From positions 1 to 64,000 of the forward strand of contig NAVB01000722.1 in NCBI GenBank assembly GCA_002179805.1: DNA of 64,000 nt. The letters are read 5' to 3'. Positions within the stretch are counted from its first letter, which is position 1. Every line of letters starts with the position of its first letter. The notes beneath the pieces are model-generated. The model was not told the DNA's origin, ran no database searches, and saw only the letters and a program-made list of their open reading frames with translations. Source of the stretch: Acanthamoeba lenticulata (taxonomy: Eukaryota; Discosea; Longamoebia; Acanthamoebidae). Of this stretch, positions 48,478-64,000 are shown piece after piece. A program made the position numbers and the translations under genes.

Positions 48478-50730
48478 CTGAGCAGCCGGGTGGGGTGAGG
48501 CGTAGCTGGCTCAGTCCCCAGCGATCACCAGCGCGGGTCCGGTCGATGTGAACAAGTTGGTCATCATGTGAGCAAGAGACGGTTATGTTGGTGCGGCCCT
48601 TCTGGTGCCACTCGCCACCCACCACCCGCACACCAACTACAAACCCCCAAAAATAATAAAATAAAGAAATACAGAAATAAAAAGATAGTCAACGTTGAGC
48701 TGACCAATCCCACACTCCTCGGCGGCAGCAACAACTGCAGTTTCTTCTGGACATCATCATGTGATGCAGAGGAAAGCAGAGGCCAGCAGTGCCTTGGGTG
48801 GAATCGAGCGTCATGTTGGTGTCGCCCTCCTGCAGCCATGTCGCTCCGGTGGGCAGGAAGACGCCTGATGACGCGTTGGCTGCTGTGAGTGACAACCAAC
48901 CTGTTTGACGCCACGTGGTGCCACGCGCCAGGCGCACGGCCTCGCCAAACACCGTCCCGAGATCTCCTGCGCACATACACACACACACAAGTTGTGGTTG
49001 TTGAGTGGCGCCCAACAATCACAAACTCTCTCGTTATTACACAGGGGGCGCGAGGAGATGTGTGTGTTGGGTGTGTTGGGGGGGGGGCGGTGTGCCTCTT
49101 CTCTGAGAATCACGTTGCCCTGTAATGTTGAAGCTTGCCGGGCTGCTCTGCTCCCACTGACCTCCGTCCGACGAAAGGAACACGTGCGTGTCTGAAAAGG
49201 AGAGAAGAGCGAGAGAGAGAGAGAGAGAGCCATGCGCAAACACTGTCACTGGACCTGTTTGGTGCCATGTTGCATTGGCTTCCACCACGACTCCGTTGTC
49301 TGTTGTTGTTGTTGCCGTTGTTGTTGTGCCATCAGGCATCAGAAATCAAGAAAGAAAATAAAAACCAAAGAAGCTGTTGCCAAGGATGCGAGGAATGGGC
49401 TCACACACCAACACCAAGAGGACTTTTGGGGGGGGGGGCATACTGAGAGTGAAGTCTTGGCCCACATGGCCAGCCGAAATGGTGGCGCTGCCCAGTTGCA
49501 TCCATGACGCGTTTGTGGCAAGCCTGATGCTGTCAGCCAGGAAGTCCTTCACTTTCACCTGCAGCTCACCTTGCTGCCGCAACACTCCCCCAGCACCAAC
49601 CACAATGCCTGATCACCCGCTCCCCCCCCCCCACAAGGCACATAGAGAGCTCAGTTGAGTGTCCCATCCTTCCATCATGGAAGCAGTTGTTGTTGTTGTG
49701 GATGCGCTGAGAATACCTCCGTTGATGAGGGAAAGATGACCATCAATGGTGAACAACTGAACGGGTGCTGTTACCACCAGCGATCCACCTGCCAGATCAA
49801 GCACCACCTCTCCTCCCACGGCCCTGTGTGTGGTCCAGGTAAGTGACATGCTATGCGAAGAAGGGGGGGGGGGCAAGGGGGAATGAATAAACATACTTGA
49901 GGTGACGTTGGCACGAACGTGGAGTGAGGAGGATTCAATGTATTGGCCTGAGTGCACCTCAATGACAAAGTGATCTCGTGCAGCAGCCAAGGCTTCCCGC
50001 ACGGAGCCAAAAGACGACTGGGAGTTGCATTTCTGGCGGTTCCACAGGTGCTGCAAACGCTACAAAAACGCAAAACAGCTTTCATTTTAAAAATTTGGGA
50101 GGTTGGGGTGGGAGCAGGTGGGTGTTTGCAGGGCTCTTCACGGGCATGGCTTGTCGCGTCGTCCAGCGTGAGCGTGCCCCGGGCCATGTCGATCAAGCGG
50201 CTCTTACCCAGGTTGTAGTCGGTTCTGCCATCGTCAAGCAAGTCGGCACTCTCTTCGGTGCAGATGACCTTGTTGCTGGCCGCGTCGGCGCGCACACTGA
50301 GGTAAAGCCAGTTGTTCAGGTGGCCAAAGGTGGCTTGTCACGTGGGGATGTTCATGGTCTCGGTGGTGGCCAGCGCGTTGTTGCCTGTGACATCCAAAAG
50401 TCTGCACATCGTCACCCAGCCGGGGAACTCGCTCAAGAAGTCATAGGTGTTGGAGGGGTAGATGGCCCAGTTGCTTGTCGGAACCCAACTGAGCAAGTCC
50501 TGCGAGCCAGCCAGACAAAAGCCGCCAGTGCCAAAGCCCATGATGTCCATGAGTCCATATTCGTCCCAGTAGTTGCTCAAGCCGAGGTTGTGCCCAAACT
50601 CATGGTGGAACAAGAACAAGCTACCCTGCAGCGCGAAGTTAGCTCCAGGCATCCCGCCCACGCCACCATAGCTGAAGCCGGACCACAAGAGTGCATGACC
50701 AACATGTCCGCGATTTTCCTGTACACGCCT
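48478..50730 (-). pseudogene. Second M11 protease copy followed by WxQ beta-solenoid repeats, 5' truncated
   Basis: From 50730 the minus strand reads GHALLWSGFSYGGVGG, then HEFGHNLGLSN and Met-turn LMDIMGFG, clearly homologous to the neighbouring M11 gene. The third zinc ligand His is Asn here (LSN against LPH), and an in-frame TGA at 50338-50340 interrupts the domain, which then continues in the same frame (TFGHLNNWLYLSVRADAASN). Downstream exons (50056-48478) encode a repeat-rich extracellular-type region with Asn-glycosylation sites and a recurring W-x-Q motif: ASWMQLG, ATWHQTG, GQWEQSS, TTWRQTG, ATWLQEG, GEWHQKG. Sequence before the protease core, including any signal peptide, is missing; homology ends at TTAGGG repeats. 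The 3' end is uncertain. Probably a dead gene, though the repeat exons look well preserved. Confidence 0.6.
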
Positions 50731-50758
50731 TTAGGGTTCGGGTCAGTTAGGGTTAGGG
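50731..50758 (+). repeat. Interstitial telomere-like TTAGGG repeats
   Basis: Reads TTAGGG, TTCGGG, TCAG, TTAGGG, TTAGGG on the plus strand: three perfect units and one variant. It lies exactly where the truncated M11 copy ends, and ordinary gene sequence continues on the other side. Confidence 0.8.
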
Positions 50759-50812
50759 TGAGCAAATGTCGATGTATTTACATTGAAGATGTCTTCTATG
50801 TACATGGCGTCA

Positions 50813-51945
50813 CTACAACAAATCACAAGGTCTGAAGGAGATCAGGGGAGTGGGAGAGAAGGGCAGATCCCAGAAAAGGGTCTTGACCTCAGCCTCTGAG
50901 ATTGACTCCACCGCTGAGTTTGGCCGTGGTGAGACCCAACACTCCGGGGCGGAATCTGGCAGAAGGCCGTTAAATTCGTCGGACAGCAGGATAGACTCGA
51001 GGAAGGCGAGTGAGTCAGCCTCTGCCTCCTCTGGCAATGGCTCCGGCGTCTGCGAGCTCCAATTGGTCCCAAGGGTAAGAGGCTCCGACGGCATGCACAC
51101 CGCTCCCTGTGCCATCACCAGGTAGCTCTCCTGTGTTGACGGGTGGTGGGGCATTCCCAAGTCTGCCCAGATCACTTCCGGACCTGCAGCGAGAGGACTT
51201 GGCTGGCAGTTGTCGGTCAGGGCAGGTTGGGCTTCGCCATGCACAAGCTCATCCACACGAGGCCCGCGAGGAGAGCATGTCAACCCTTCGGCAAGGGTTT
51301 CATCGGCCTGCTCCGGTGTCCAGCTGGCTACACTCTGGAAGGAGCCGACGTAGTCCGGATCAAGTTCCGTCTTCGGAAGAGGCTGGACCGTATGCTGAGG
51401 GCTGGGGTCGTCCGCGCGAGGTCTCTTATGAGACTGCATGCTTCGCTCGCGGTGGTCCATGCTGCGCTTCTTGAGCATGTAGTCGAGGTTGATGAGCTTG
51501 TTGGAGATCTGCGCTCGCTTTCTCTTGAGCTTGGCCTCGTCCTTGTTCCTTCTTCTCTCGGTCTTCGGGGACATCGTTGGGAGAGGCATTTCCCGAGTGG
51601 TGCTGGTCGAAAAGGATGAGGCTGTTGAAGTGGAGCACGGAGAAGGTTCGAAAGGCTGGGGTAGGGAGAAGAGCAACAAGCGTTGTTCCCGAAGCAGCTG
51701 CGCCAACGTCAGCTCGAGCGTTGTCCTCCGGACCTTCTCGTTGTCAATCCGGACCTGCACCCACTCCAGTTTGGACCGGCCCTTGGCGACGTGCATGTTG
51801 GTCTGTGTCAGGTCCAGCTTGTAAGTCTGCATGTGTTATAGGTGGTGTAGTGTGTTGTGGGAGAATGCAAGTGAACCTGCTCTAGCAGCCACTTATATAG
51901 TTGCTCAAAGCGGTGGCCCAGTGCAACGTCTTGTTCAAGGGACAT
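50813..51945 (-). CDS. Unrecognised protein with basic coiled segment and acidic-hydrophobic C-terminus
   Basis: Two exons, 51945-51877 and 51826-50813, join in phase 0 to 360 residues starting MSLEQDVALGHRFEQLYKW. Residues about 40-75 form a charged helix (LEWVQVRIDNEKVRRTTLEL). A strongly basic segment at about 130-170 (ERRRNKDEAKLKRKRAQISN, KKRSMDHRERS) could be a nuclear signal or nucleic-acid binding helix. The rest is Pro/Ser/Glu-rich with two acidic-hydrophobic patches near the end (DSLAFLESILLSDEFNGLLP and EAEVKTLFWDLPFS) like activation domains. A transcription-regulator role is a guess from composition only; no known domain is visible. The stop lies 54 bp from the telomere-like repeats. 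Confidence 0.6.
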
Positions 51946-52370
51946 GATGCGACATTCGAGCCGTGGCTTGGGCTAATGAGCTCCAGTGTCGGTTGGCTCC
52001 AGTTTGGTCGAAAAAAGGAGTTTCGTTGACGGCCTCGGCGGGTTTTGGATCCCCCGAGCCGTGGTTACCTTCCGACTCGCAAGGCAACCCGCGAAGCCAA
52101 CGGCTCGGCGCGCTGGATATTGCGTCACTGCCGCTGTCCTCCGCCGGGTCTTCCCCGAGAAGTCCCGGCAAGGCCAACTCGCTCCTTCAGCACGATCTCA
52201 TTCCCTTTTTCTTCGTTTCTGCTGAATGCCACTCCTTGTTCTGTTGGTGAAGCTGCTACACCATCATCAGCACAGCAGAGGGAGCTCCTTCAAGATGATG
52301 ATAAAACTATTTGATAAAACTATTGACAACATAGCACGTGTATGTGTGAGGCACAACAAATGCTTTGGTT
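51946..52370. other. Intergenic region between the unknown gene and the BEACH gene 3' end
   Basis: 425 bp, with the start of the unknown gene on one side and the BEACH stop on the other, both on the minus strand. It should carry the BEACH 3' UTR and the promoter of the unknown gene. No coding sequence is supported. Confidence 0.4.

Positions 52371-64000
<11,630 letters not shown>

Noticed and set aside
50731..50758. A true chromosome end
   Set aside because: Gene sequence continues on both sides and only a few units are present.

Overview
The window is GC-rich, intron-dense eukaryotic DNA. Short spliceosomal introns (mostly GT-AG, roughly 55-120 nt) break almost every gene, genes are packed tightly on both strands, and the protein repertoire (Roco kinase with a myotubularin-like N-terminus, BEACH protein, M11 metalloproteases, SDP1-type lipase) points to an amoebozoan. 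Codon and intron style fit Acanthamoeba best; this is inference, not a database match.

Layout. 91-10065 (+): a giant GRAM/myotubularin-LRR-Roc-COR-kinase protein (5' end outside the window). 10284-12641 (+): a Ras-like GTPase fused to PH and SH3 domains. 12782-13222 (-) BUD31 splicing factor and 13430-14137 (+) a CHIC/GOLGA7-type cysteine-rich protein, head to head. 14366-17089 (-) an HflX/GTPBP6 GTPase and 17227-19885 (-) an SDP1/Tgl-type patatin lipase. 19998-21783 (-) eIF3d and 22104-25937 (+) LARP1, head to head. 26516-28499 (+): a DyP-type peroxidase fused to a SelW/Rdx redox domain, the most striking gene here. 28571-30166 (-) coiled-coil GRAM protein. 30458-32707 (+) lysosomal beta-hexosaminidase. 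33044-36928 (-) gamma-tubulin complex GCP3 and 37079-39135 (+) RlmD-type rRNA/tRNA uracil-5 methyltransferase, head to head. 39184-40230 (-) F-box protein. 40414-41333 (-) canonical Ras.

From about 41.8 to 50.8 kb there is a decayed stretch: an FN3/PhoD-N-like fragment, a gametolysin-family (M11) membrane protease gene with three apparent frameshifts and an in-frame stop, and a second M11 copy that has a stop codon, has lost its third zinc ligand, carries a run of WxQ repeat exons and is cut off at its 5' side beside interstitial TTAGGG telomere-like repeats (50731-50758). 50813-51945 (-) is an unrecognised basic/acidic protein. 52371-64000 (-) is the 3' part of a neurobeachin/LvsA-type BEACH protein whose 5' end lies outside the window.

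Functionally the intact genes are mostly housekeeping or signalling: translation (eIF3d, LARP1, RlmD, HflX), splicing (BUD31), microtubule nucleation (GCP3), lysosome and membrane traffic (hexosaminidase, BEACH), lipid mobilisation (SDP1-like) and small-GTPase signalling (Ras, Ras-PH-SH3, Roco). No rRNA, tRNA, CRISPR or prokaryotic mobile element was seen.
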